From JAUJOE01 sp038252945 (GTDB lineage: Bacteria; Actinomycetota; Actinomycetes; Propionibacteriales; Nocardioidaceae), in contig JBBSHN010000151.1 of NCBI GenBank assembly GCA_038252945.1, forward strand, positions 1 to 5,098: a stretch of 5,098 nucleotides of DNA. The letters are read 5' to 3'. The notes beneath the pieces were generated by a model that saw only the letters and a program-made list of their open reading frames with translations, was not told the DNA's origin and searched no databases. Below are positions 1 to 5,098 of this stretch, piece by piece; within the stretch, counting starts at the first letter, position 1, and each line of letters starts with the position of its first letter. The position numbers were made by a program, and so were the translations under genes.

Positions 1-14
1 CCCCGACGGTTTCG

Positions 15-20
15 TAGACT
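15..20 (+). promoter_or_regulatory. Possible -10 hexamer for the tRNA gene
   Basis: The hexamer TAGACT fits the TANNNT pattern of a housekeeping sigma -10 element. It ends 12 bases before the mature tRNA 5' end, which would put the transcription start near bases 26-28, a normal spacing for a tRNA promoter. The matching -35 element would lie at or beyond the left edge, so it cannot be checked here. Confidence 0.4.
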
Positions 21-32
21 GAGGGAACTCGA

Positions 33-106
33 CGCGGGGTGGAGCAGTTCGGTAGCTCGCTGGGCTCATAACCCAGAGGTCGCAGGTTCAAATCCTGCCC
101 CCGCTA
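33..106 (+). tRNA. Initiator tRNA-fMet (anticodon CAT)
   Basis: This is a complete cloverleaf. The acceptor stem pairs 34-39 with 99-104. The anticodon stem is 60-64/72-76 around loop CTCATAA with anticodon CAT at 67-69. The T stem is 82-86/94-98 around loop TTCAAAT. Two marks identify it as the initiator rather than the elongator: the first acceptor pair is a C-T mismatch (33/105), and three consecutive G-C pairs (62-64 with 72-74) close the anticodon loop. It delivers formylmethionine to the ribosomal P site at start codons. The base at 106 is the discriminator A. The next bases are CAAC, so the CCA tail is not encoded and must be added by the CCA-adding enzyme. The gene appears intact. Confidence 0.97.
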
Positions 107-110
107 CAAC

Positions 111-147
111 GACGAAGGCCCTGTATTACAGGGTCTTCAGTCATTTT
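111..147 (+). terminator. Intrinsic terminator after the tRNA
   Basis: Bases 114-124 pair with 128-138 in an 11-bp stem (one G-T pair) with a three-base loop ATT. The stem can be lengthened by GAC 111-113 with GTC 140-142 across one bulged A. A run of four Ts follows at 144-147. Its position, starting four bases past the tRNA 3' end, is what one expects for a rho-independent terminator of the tRNA transcript. The T run is short, but the stem is strong. It should also insulate the downstream operon from tRNA transcription, which means hsdM needs its own promoter. Confidence 0.7.
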
Positions 148-179
148 GGCAGATCATCGTCGCGGCGCTGATTTCGGCG

Positions 180-201
180 AATGTCCGTCAAATGTCCGTC
201 A
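180..201 (+). repeat. Perfect 11-bp tandem direct repeat
   Basis: AATGTCCGTCA occurs twice back to back (180-190 and 191-201). The period is about one helical turn, so both copies present the same DNA face, as paired protein-binding sites often do. It lies 74 bases beyond the tRNA 3' end and 103 bases before the hsdM start. It could be an operator for a regulator of the operon or an arm-type site left from a tRNA-targeting integrase. The sequence alone does not decide between these. Confidence 0.6.
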
Positions 202-217
202 CGCCCGCGCCGGGTCA

Positions 218-231
218 GGCCTGTCCAGGCC
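218..231. repeat. Small inverted repeat in the hsdM leader
   Basis: GGCCTG at 218-223 and CAGGCC at 226-231 are inverted copies with a two-base spacer. It could be a dimer-binding operator half-site pair. Short GC palindromes are common by chance in high-GC DNA, so this is weak evidence by itself. Confidence 0.35.
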
Positions 232-246
232 CAGCCAAGACGCCGA

Positions 247-262
247 GTCGGAGCCGTCCGAC
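247..262. repeat. Second inverted repeat in the hsdM leader
   Basis: GTCGGA at 247-252 and TCCGAC at 257-262 are exact inverted copies around the four-base loop GCCG. It would form a small RNA hairpin or serve as a dimeric operator. It ends 41 bases before the hsdM start and is upstream of the G7 tract and ribosome binding site. No T run follows, so it is not a terminator. Confidence 0.4.
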
Positions 263-289
263 CTCCCGGAATCGCCGGCTGGGGGGGCT

Positions 290-294
290 GGAAG
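290..294 (+). promoter_or_regulatory. Ribosome binding site deciding the hsdM start
   Basis: GGAAG lies nine bases before GTG 304 and matches part of the anti-Shine-Dalgarno complement. It supports GTG 304 as the true start instead of the in-frame ATG at 181, which has no clear ribosome binding site close upstream. Confidence 0.5.
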
Positions 295-303
295 ACTGGC
301 CCG

Positions 304-1875
304 GTGACCCTGGCGAGCAAGGAAGTCGAGCGTGCGGAGCTGCACAAGACGATCTGGCGGATCGCGAACGACCTGCGCGGCAGCGTCGACGGGTGGGACT
401 TCAAGAGCTATGTCCTGGGGATGCTCTTCTACCGGTTCATCAGCGAGAACCTGACGGCCTACCTGAACGAGCAGGAGCGTGCGGCGGGCAACCTGGATTT
501 CGACTACGCCACGCTGTCCGACACCGACGCCGAGTTCGGCCGGACCTCCACAGTCGAGGAGAAGGGTTTTTACGTCCTGCCGAGTGACCTGTTTGCCAAC
601 GTCCGCGAGCGAGCCCGGCACGACCCAGACCTCAACGAGACGCTGGCGAAGGTCTTCACCCACATCGAGGCCTCGGCGCTCGGCACGGCCAGTGAGTACG
701 ACTTCAAGGGGCTGTTCGACGACCTGGACGTCAACAGCACCAAGCTCGGCCCGACGGTCGCCAAGCGCAACGAGAAGGTGGTAAAGCTACTCGACGCGAT
801 CGGCGACCTGAACATCGGTACGTACGCCGATCACACGATCGACGCCTTCGGTGATGCCTACGAGTACCTCATGCAGATGTACGCCTCCAGCGCCGGCAAG
901 TCCGGTGGTGAGTACTACACGCCGCAGGAGGTCTCCGAGCTGCTGGCTCGGATCACGGTCGTCGGCAAGACCGAGGTGAACAAAGTCTACGACCCGGCCT
1001 GCGGCTCCGGGTCGCTGCTGTTGAAGTTCGCAAAGGTCCTCGGCCGGGACAACGTGCGGCAGGGCTTCTTCGGTCAGGAGAGCAACCTGACCACCTACAA
1101 CCTCTGCCGGATCAACATGTTTCTGCACGACGTGAACTACGAGAAGTTCGACATCGCACACGGCGACACGCTGATCGACCCGCAGCACTGGAACGACGAA
1201 CCGTTCGAGGCGATCGTCTCTAACCCGCCCTACTCGATTCGATGGGCCGGCGACGCCAGCCCACTGCTGATCAACGACCCGCGTTATGCCCCGGCCGGCG
1301 TGCTCGCCCCGAAGTCGAGGGCCGACCTCGCATTCACGATGCACATGCTGAGCTGGCTCGCGGTGAACGGCACCGCGGCGATCGTCGAGTTCCCCGGCGT
1401 GCTCTACCGCGGCGGTGCGGAGCAGAAGATCCGCAAGTACCTCGTCGATAACAACTACGTCGACACCGTGATCCAGTTGCCGCCGGACCTGTTCTTCGGT
1501 ACGACAATCGCGACCTGCATCATTGTGCTCAAGAAGAGCAAGGCTGAAAATATGATCCTCTTCATCGACGCCTCCGCCGAGTTCGTCCGTCAGGGCAACA
1601 AGAACAAGCTCACTGAGGCGAACCGGAGCAGGGTCCTCGATGCCTTCACCGCCCGCAAGGAGGTCGACCACTTCGCCACGCTGGTCGACTACGAGGCGAT
1701 CGCCACGAACGGCTACAACATTGCCGTCTCGTCCTACGTTCAGTCCGAGGACACGCGGGCCGCCGTCGATATCACCGCCCTCAACGCCGAGATCGCGCGC
1801 ATCGTTGCCCGCCAGGCCGAGCTGCGCGGCCAGATCGACAAGATCGTCGCCGACCTGGAAGGCGGAAACGCGTGA
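304..1875 (+). CDS. hsdM: Type I restriction-modification methyltransferase subunit HsdM
   Basis: HsdM is the catalytic subunit of the Type I modification enzyme. Bound to HsdS, it moves a methyl group from S-adenosylmethionine to N6 of adenine in the target, protecting host DNA. From GTG 304 the protein is 523 residues, the normal size for this family. The HsdM_N-like helical domain is near residues 10-140, with HKTIWRIANDLRG near its start. The SAM-binding motif I is DPACGSGSLL at 230-239, and the catalytic motif IV is NPPY at 307-310. Further family stretches such as FPGVLYRGGAEQKIRKYL follow. A charged helical tail near 490-523 probably docks on HsdS. An in-frame ATG at 181 would add 41 arginine/proline-rich residues and is rejected: the protein beginning VTLASKEVERAELHKTIW fits the family, and a ribosome binding site sits at 290-294. 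Third codon positions are very GC-rich (45 of 48 codons in 994-1137). The gene ends in a GTGA overlap with hsdS. The function call is firm. Confidence 0.96.
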   Translation: MTLASKEVERAELHKTIWRIANDLRGSVDGWDFKSYVLGMLFYRFISENLTAYLNEQERAAGNLDFDYATLSDTDAEFGRTSTVEEKGFYVLPSDLFANVRERARHDPDLNETLAKVFTHIEASALGTASEYDFKGLFDDLDVNSTKLGPTVAKRNEKVVKLLDAIGDLNIGTYADHTIDAFGDAYEYLMQMYASSAGKSGGEYYTPQEVSELLARITVVGKTEVNKVYDPACGSGSLLLKFAKVLGRDNVRQGFFGQESNLTTYNLCRINMFLHDVNYEKFDIAHGDTLIDPQHWNDEPFEAIVSNPPYSIRWAGDASPLLINDPRYAPAGVLAPKSRADLAFTMHMLSWLAVNGTAAIVEFPGVLYRGGAEQKIRKYLVDNNYVDTVIQLPPDLFFGTTIATCIIVLKKSKAENMILFIDASAEFVRQGNKNKLTEANRSRVLDAFTARKEVDHFATLVDYEAIATNGYNIAVSSYVQSEDTRAAVDITALNAEIARIVARQAELRGQIDKIVADLEGGNA

Positions 1876-3017
1876 GCCGCATCGACGATCTCCTCACTGA
1901 GCTGTGTCCAGGCGGTGTCGATTTTCGACTACTTAAGGCTGTTGCTCGGATCCGGAATGGGCGCGACTACAAGGCTCTCGGAGTCGGCACGATTCCGGTG
2001 TATGGCACTGGCGGAATCATGACGCGCGTCGATACGAGCGCATACGATGGCCCGTCCGTGCTTATCCCGCGAAAGGGATCGCTCGACAAGCTGTACTTCG
2101 TCGATCAGCCATTCTGGACGGTGGATACGATCTTTTACACCCAGATCGACGAGCAGCAGATGGTGCCGAAATTCTTCTACTACCTTCTGCTGACCCAGCA
2201 TCTCGTGGACCTGAACCAAGCTGGCGGAGTTCCTAGCTTGACGCAGTCCGTTCTCAATGAGATCAAGATTCCGGTGCCGCCTATCGAGGTTCAGCGCGAA
2301 ATCGTGAACGTATTGGACACGTTTACGGAGCTGGAAGCGGAGCTGGAAGCGGAGCTGGAAGCCCGCCGCCGCCAGTACGAGTACTACGGAGACTCACTGC
2401 TCACCTTCACGAGAGAGCGAGTCCGGTGGGCGAAGTTGAGCGAGGTCTGTACGAGCGCGTTTTCTGGCGGGACTCCGTTGGCCACGAAGCGGGAGTACTA
2501 CGGCGGGGAGATCCCGTGGCTCCGGACGAAAGAGGTTGACTACGCGGATATCGCCGATACGGCTGTCAGGATCACTCAGAAGGGACTGGAGAACTCCTCG
2601 GCGAAGTGGGTGCGCGCCGACAGCGTGATTGTTGCGATCTCGGGCGCCGGCGTGACAAGAGGTCGAGCGGCCGTCAACAAGATCCCGCTCACGACAAATC
2701 AACACTGCTGCAACCTTGAGATCGATTCCTCCCAGGCAAGTTACCGGTTCGTGTATCACTGGCTGGTCCACAACTACGAGGACCTTAGGTCACGTGGCCA
2801 AGGCAATCGTTCGGACCTGAACGTGGGAATCATCAAGGACTATCCGATCGCCGTCCCCTCTCTGGAGGAGCAGGAGCGAATCGTTGCGATCCTCGACAGG
2901 TTTGATGCGCTTGTGAACGACCTGTCGATCGGCCTGCCGGCGGAGTTGGAGGCCCGACGCCAGCAGTACGAGCATTACCGCGACCGGCTGCTCACATTTG
3001 AGGAGTCGGTCGCGTGA
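1872..3017 (+). CDS. hsdS: Type I restriction-modification specificity subunit HsdS
   Basis: HsdS recognises the split DNA target and holds the HsdM and HsdR subunits. The 381-residue protein has the usual two-fold layout. Target recognition domain 1 is at about 12-130, containing IPVYGTGGI and VLIPRKGS. A central conserved helical spacer lies at about 130-180. Recognition domain 2 is at about 184-325 (FSGGTP, IPWLRTKEV, TNQHCCNL), and a distal conserved helix closes the protein at about 325-381. The two helices share a LEARRxQYE...LLTF ending. The N-terminal LLTELCPGGVDF is typical of the family. The central spacer carries ELEA three times (residues 153-164). The GTG start overlaps the hsdM stop by four bases, with GGAAGGCGG just upstream as ribosome binding site. 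Third-position GC is clearly lower than in hsdM (29 of 48 codons at 1920-2063). Such foreign-looking composition is common in specificity genes, whose recognition domains are exchanged between strains. The target sequence cannot be read from the protein. Confidence 0.95.
   Translation: MSRIDDLLTELCPGGVDFRLLKAVARIRNGRDYKALGVGTIPVYGTGGIMTRVDTSAYDGPSVLIPRKGSLDKLYFVDQPFWTVDTIFYTQIDEQQMVPKFFYYLLLTQHLVDLNQAGGVPSLTQSVLNEIKIPVPPIEVQREIVNVLDTFTELEAELEAELEARRRQYEYYGDSLLTFTRERVRWAKLSEVCTSAFSGGTPLATKREYYGGEIPWLRTKEVDYADIADTAVRITQKGLENSSAKWVRADSVIVAISGAGVTRGRAAVNKIPLTTNQHCCNLEIDSSQASYRFVYHWLVHNYEDLRSRGQGNRSDLNVGIIKDYPIAVPSLEEQERIVAILDRFDALVNDLSIGLPAELEARRQQYEHYRDRLLTFEESVA
2327..2362 (+). repeat. Perfect 12-bp x 3 tandem repeat in the HsdS spacer
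   Basis: GGAGCTGGAAGC is repeated three times without a mismatch (2327-2338, 2339-2350, 2351-2362). It encodes the tetrapeptide ELEA three times, residues 153-164, in the helical spacer between the two recognition domains. In the EcoR124 family the number of similar TAEL tetrapeptides in this place changes the length of the non-specific gap in the DNA target. The unit is a multiple of three, so gain or loss of copies keeps the frame. The distal conserved helix has a single ELEA at 2943-2954. Confidence 0.92.
2358..2408 (+). repeat. Central copy of the HsdS internal repeat
   Basis: This 51-bp segment matches 2949-2999 at 38 of 51 bases without gaps. Both encode an EARRxQYExY...LLTF helix end. 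These are the two conserved regions of the pseudo-symmetric HsdS fold that carry the HsdM docking surface. Shared sequence of this kind is a usual crossover point for swapping recognition domains. Confidence 0.8.
2949..2999 (+). repeat. Distal copy of the HsdS internal repeat
   Basis: This is the partner of 2358-2408, offset by 591 bases, and encodes the C-terminal conserved helix of HsdS. Most differences fall in third codon positions or at a few variable residues, which points to an old internal duplication, not a recent one. Confidence 0.8.
3000..3005 (+). promoter_or_regulatory. Ribosome binding site of the GIY-YIG gene
   Basis: GAGGAG ends eight bases before GTG 3014 and lies inside the last codons of hsdS. 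It is the best Shine-Dalgarno match at any start in the operon, and supports GTG 3014 as the start and independent ribosome loading in addition to coupling with hsdS. Confidence 0.6.
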
Positions 3018-3946
3018 TCGGCAAGCACATCGAGGTCTTTCTCGTCGACGGGACGCCGGGCGGACTCACGACGGCGGAGATCATCGGGTGGACCGGCCAC
3101 GTCGTGCGGGGAGAGCGCGTTCAGCTCGGTGACTTCCTCAAGCGGGAGGAGTCGAATCGCAACGGCGTGTACATCCTCCTGGGTTACGAGGACTCCGCGC
3201 CGACGGGAACCAGGGCGTACATCGGTCGGTCGGAGAACATCGCTCAGCGGCTCCGCAACCACGCCGCGAACAAGGAGTTCTGGGATCGCTTCGTCACGAT
3301 CACGACGAAGGACGACACCTTCACCGAAGGCCATTGGGGCTACTTGGAAGCGCGACTGGTGGCGATCGCGAGGGAGGCAGACCGCGCGACCCTCACGAAC
3401 GACAATTCGCCGCTGGCGCGCAGGCTGTCGGAGGCACAGTCATCCGACATGGAGGCGTTCATCCTGCAGCTGCAGATCATCCTCCCGGTTCTGCAGGTCA
3501 ATCTCATCCGCTCTGCCCGCGCACCGCGTCCAGCGCTTGCTGTCGGTGGGGATAGCGAGTCGCCGGTCTTCTCGCTGGTCGAGCAACGGCGAGGCGTCAA
3601 CGCGCGTGCACAACTCATCGATGGCGAATTTACGGTGCTCGCAGACTCGACAGTCATCGCCGGGTGGAGTGGTGTCGGCAAAGCCGACAGCACTCGCCGC
3701 GCGTACACGAACTATCGAGCACGCCACGAGCAGCTGATCGCCGAGGGGGCGGTCGTCGTCGAAGGCGGCCATGCCCGCGTGGTCCGTGACATCAGGTTCG
3801 GGTCGCCGTCCACCGCAGGCGCCGTTGCGCTGGGTCGCTCGTGTAATGGCCGTCGCGAGTGGATAGACGACTCCGGCACCTCTTACGGGCAGTGGGAAAA
3901 CCGTGAGATCGCTGCCGCCGCGCTGTCGGACAGAGACTTTCCGTGA
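3014..3946 (+). CDS. GIY-YIG nuclease-domain protein with DUF4357-like C-terminus
   Basis: The 310-residue protein has three visible parts. Residues 1-48 are a conserved lead-in (IEVFLVDGTPGGL, then AEIIGWTGHV). A GIY-YIG-type nuclease core follows at about 50-135: GVY at 51-53, YIG at 69-71, the expected arginine at 79 with H83, the metal-binding glutamate probably E112 in YLEARL, and an asparagine at N130. All the catalytic positions expected of an active GIY-YIG fold appear present. The C-terminal part, about 195-295, resembles DUF4357 (FGSPSTAGAVALGRSCNGR followed by EWIDDSG). Family members cut one DNA strand by a metal-dependent mechanism, but this branch has no established role that I know of. 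It is translationally wedged between hsdS and hsdR with 4-base overlaps on both sides, so co-expression with the restriction system is nearly certain. It might be an extra nuclease arm, a modulator of restriction, or a passenger defence gene. The domain call is strong and the role is open. Confidence 0.88.
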   Translation: MIGKHIEVFLVDGTPGGLTTAEIIGWTGHVVRGERVQLGDFLKREESNRNGVYILLGYEDSAPTGTRAYIGRSENIAQRLRNHAANKEFWDRFVTITTKDDTFTEGHWGYLEARLVAIAREADRATLTNDNSPLARRLSEAQSSDMEAFILQLQIILPVLQVNLIRSARAPRPALAVGGDSESPVFSLVEQRRGVNARAQLIDGEFTVLADSTVIAGWSGVGKADSTRRAYTNYRARHEQLIAEGAVVVEGGHARVVRDIRFGSPSTAGAVALGRSCNGRREWIDDSGTSYGQWENREIAAAALSDRDFP

Positions 3947-5098
3947 CCTTGGCCGGAACGCCACCTCACTACGAGCCGATTGCTGTCAGTGACGAGAGCA
4001 CGGTCGTCGCCGAGTTCATCCCGGAGCCGGCGAAGGAGAGCGCCTACCAGTCAGAGGCGGCGCTCGAGGCAGCCTTCATCGAGTTGCTCCAAGGGCAAGC
4101 GTACGAATACCTGCGCATCCCGAGCACGTCCGCGCTGGAGGCGAACCTGCAGGCTCAGCTCGCGGCGCTGAACAAGATCGAGTTCTCCCACGCAGAGTGG
4201 CAGCGTTTCTTCACGGAGAAGATCGCCAGCGCCAACGACGGCATCGAGGAGAAGACGGCCCGCATCCAGGAGGACCATGTCCAAGTCCTCAGGCGCGACG
4301 ACGGCACGGTCAAGAACGTCTACCTGATCGACAAGGTGAACGTCCATAACAACCGGCTGCAGGTGATCAATCAGTACGAGGTGCCGTCAGCCAGCGGCGC
4401 ACACGCAAACCGGTACGACGTGACGGTCCTCGTGAACGGCCTGCCGCTGGTGCACGTCGAGCTGAAGCGGCGCGGCATCGACATTCGCGAGGCGTTCAAT
4501 CAGATCAACCGCTATCACCGCGACAGCTTCTGGGCCGACTCGGGGCTGTTCGAGTACGTGCAGTTGTTCGTGATCAGCAACGGCACACTGACGAAGTACT
4601 ACAGCAACACCACCCGCGACCGGCATATCGGCGAGCTGGCCAGCGGCAAGCGCTCGCGCAAGCAGACCTCGAACAGCTTCGAGTTCACCAGCTGGTGGGC
4701 CGATGCGAGCAACAAGCCGATCACCGATCTGGTGGGGTTCACGAAGACGTTCTTCGCCAAGCACACCCTGCTGAACGTCCTGACCAAGTACTGCATCTTT
4801 GACGTGGACCGCAAGCTGCTCGTCATGCGCCCGTACCAGATCGTCGCGGCTGAGCGGATCCTCCAGCGCACCCAGACCTCGACGACGTACAAGCAGACCG
4901 GTACGAACGCGGCCGGCGGCTACATCTGGCACACCACGGGCTCGGGAAAGACACTGACGAGCTTCAAGGCCGCCCAACTCGCGTCGCGGTTGCCGGGCCT
5001 CGACAAGGTGAACGTCCATAACAACCGGCTGCAGGTGATCAATCAGTACGAGGTGCCGTCAGCCAGCGGCGCACACGCAAACCGGTACGACGTGACGG
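3943..5098 (+). CDS. hsdR: Type I restriction subunit HsdR, N-terminal part (cut by window end)
   Basis: HsdR is the ATP-dependent DNA translocase and endonuclease of the Type I complex. Only about 385 codons are present; the family is usually about 1000 residues. GTG 3943 overlaps the stop of the preceding gene by four bases. The start lacks a strong ribosome binding site, so it probably depends on coupling. The PD-(D/E)XK nuclease core is complete: D159, then E173 and K175 in VELKR, the same D-x13-E-x-K spacing as EcoR124I HsdR. A QxxxY motif follows at Q187-Y191. After RPYQ at 296-299 comes the helicase Walker A motif TTGSGKT at 331-337, with K336 the ATP-binding lysine. The remaining helicase motifs are beyond the edge. 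From base 5000 the sequence is an exact copy of 4328-4426, giving in frame a second NVHNNRLQVINQYEV where the family normally continues into a motif Ia region such as LFVVDRKDL. Residues after about V356 are therefore suspect. Confidence 0.94.
   Translation, partial: MTLAGTPPHYEPIAVSDESTVVAEFIPEPAKESAYQSEAALEAAFIELLQGQAYEYLRIPSTSALEANLQAQLAALNKIEFSHAEWQRFFTEKIASANDGIEEKTARIQEDHVQVLRRDDGTVKNVYLIDKVNVHNNRLQVINQYEVPSASGAHANRYDVTVLVNGLPLVHVELKRRGIDIREAFNQINRYHRDSFWADSGLFEYVQLFVISNGTLTKYYSNTTRDRHIGELASGKRSRKQTSNSFEFTSWWADASNKPITDLVGFTKTFFAKHTLLNVLTKYCIFDVDRKLLVMRPYQIVAAERILQRTQTSTTYKQTGTNAAGGYIWHTTGSGKTLTSFKAAQLASRLPGLDKVNVHNNRLQVINQYEVPSASGAHANRYDVT
4328..4426 (+). repeat. 99-bp exact repeat in hsdR, first copy
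   Basis: This stretch encodes residues 129-161 of HsdR, from the end of YLID through NVHNNRLQVINQYEV to the nuclease-core D159. Its place and content fit the family, so this copy is the authentic one. The preceding base is A here and C in the second copy, which fixes the left boundary of identity. Confidence 0.95.
5000..5098 (+). repeat. 99-bp exact repeat in hsdR, second copy at the window end
   Basis: Every base matches 4328-4426 at an offset of 672, exactly 224 codons, so the hsdR frame stays open. The copy runs to the last base of the window. Its first 11 bases (TCGACAAGGTG) also fit the expected LDKV codons of the helicase domain at this place, so the real departure point is probably after 5010. 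A dead end in an assembly graph at a repeated k-mer would look like this; a real in-frame tandem duplication is the other explanation. Confidence 0.95.

Larger units (their letters stand above)
148..303 (+). other. Leader between tRNA terminator and hsdM
   Basis: No convincing gene is seen in this stretch. A reading frame opens at ATG 181 in phase with hsdM, but its 41 codons before GTG 304 encode an arginine/proline-rich sequence unlike the HsdM family start. The operon promoter must lie here if the upstream hairpin terminates, but no good -35/-10 pair stands out. The region contains an 11-bp direct repeat (180-201), two small inverted repeats (218-231 and 247-262), a G7 tract (281-287) and a plausible ribosome binding site (290-294). 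Confidence 0.6.

Noticed and set aside
146..174. TTGGCA (146-151) as a -35 element for hsdM
   Set aside because: At 17-base spacing the downstream hexamer is TGATTT, a poor -10 match, and the -35 would overlap the terminator T run.
181..303. In-frame ATG at 181 as the hsdM start, adding 41 residues
   Set aside because: The added stretch is arginine/proline-rich, unlike HsdM family starts, and has no clear ribosome binding site. GTG 304 gives a family-typical length and N-terminus with GGAAG nine bases upstream.
141..404. Minus-strand frame ending beside the tRNA terminator, considered as an integrase tail remnant
   Set aside because: Integrases often end next to a tRNA, but no tyrosine recombinase motif is visible, and about 100 of its 264 bases are antisense to hsdM. 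Not supportable as a pseudogene.
787..1671. Long minus-strand open frame opposite hsdM (294 codons)
   Set aside because: It lies wholly antisense to a certain gene, shows no recognisable family, and is the usual by-product of GC-rich third positions.
2327..2362. Tandem repeat considered as a CRISPR-like or satellite array
   Set aside because: Units are 12 bp with no spacers and are in frame inside hsdS, encoding a helical tetrapeptide repeat.
4387..5019. Minus-strand open frame opposite hsdR (210 codons)
   Set aside because: It covers the HsdR nuclease core and Walker A region on the other strand, shows no family features, and even crosses the suspicious repeat junction. It is a coding shadow.

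Overview
The window looks like a piece of chromosome from a high-GC Gram-positive bacterium, most likely an actinobacterium. The evidence is an initiator tRNA gene with no encoded CCA end, strongly GC-rich third codon positions in hsdM (45 of 48 codons in a hand-counted stretch), and GTG start codons for all four protein genes. I would not name a genus.

Layout. Bases 33-106 are an initiator tRNA-Met, with a possible -10 hexamer just upstream and a strong hairpin terminator just downstream (111-147). A leader of about 155 bases with no convincing gene follows (148-303). It holds a perfect 11-bp direct repeat, two short inverted repeats and a run of seven Gs. From 304 to the right edge, all on the plus strand, runs one tightly packed four-gene operon: hsdM (DNA methyltransferase), hsdS (specificity subunit), a GIY-YIG nuclease-domain protein with a DUF4357-like tail, and hsdR (restriction/translocase subunit, cut by the window end). 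Each of the three junctions is the same 4-base GTGA overlap: the GTG start of the next gene shares bases with the TGA stop of the previous one. The four proteins are therefore probably translationally coupled.

How the genes work together. HsdM2HsdS1 would methylate a split DNA target chosen by the two recognition domains of HsdS. Adding HsdR gives the complex that cuts unmodified foreign DNA after translocating it. The GIY-YIG protein sits inside the operon between specificity and restriction subunits, so it is probably an accessory of the system; its role is not known from the sequence.

Most notable points: the GIY-YIG gene embedded in a Type I restriction operon; a perfect 12-bp x 3 repeat (ELEA x 3) in the HsdS spacer, at the place where repeat number sets target spacing in EcoR124-type enzymes; a clear codon-composition drop at the start of hsdS; and a 99-bp exact repeat at the extreme right end, where hsdR appears to jump back 672 bp in frame to its own upstream part. 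That last point is more likely an assembly-graph artefact than biology, so hsdR sequence after about base 5010 should not be trusted.
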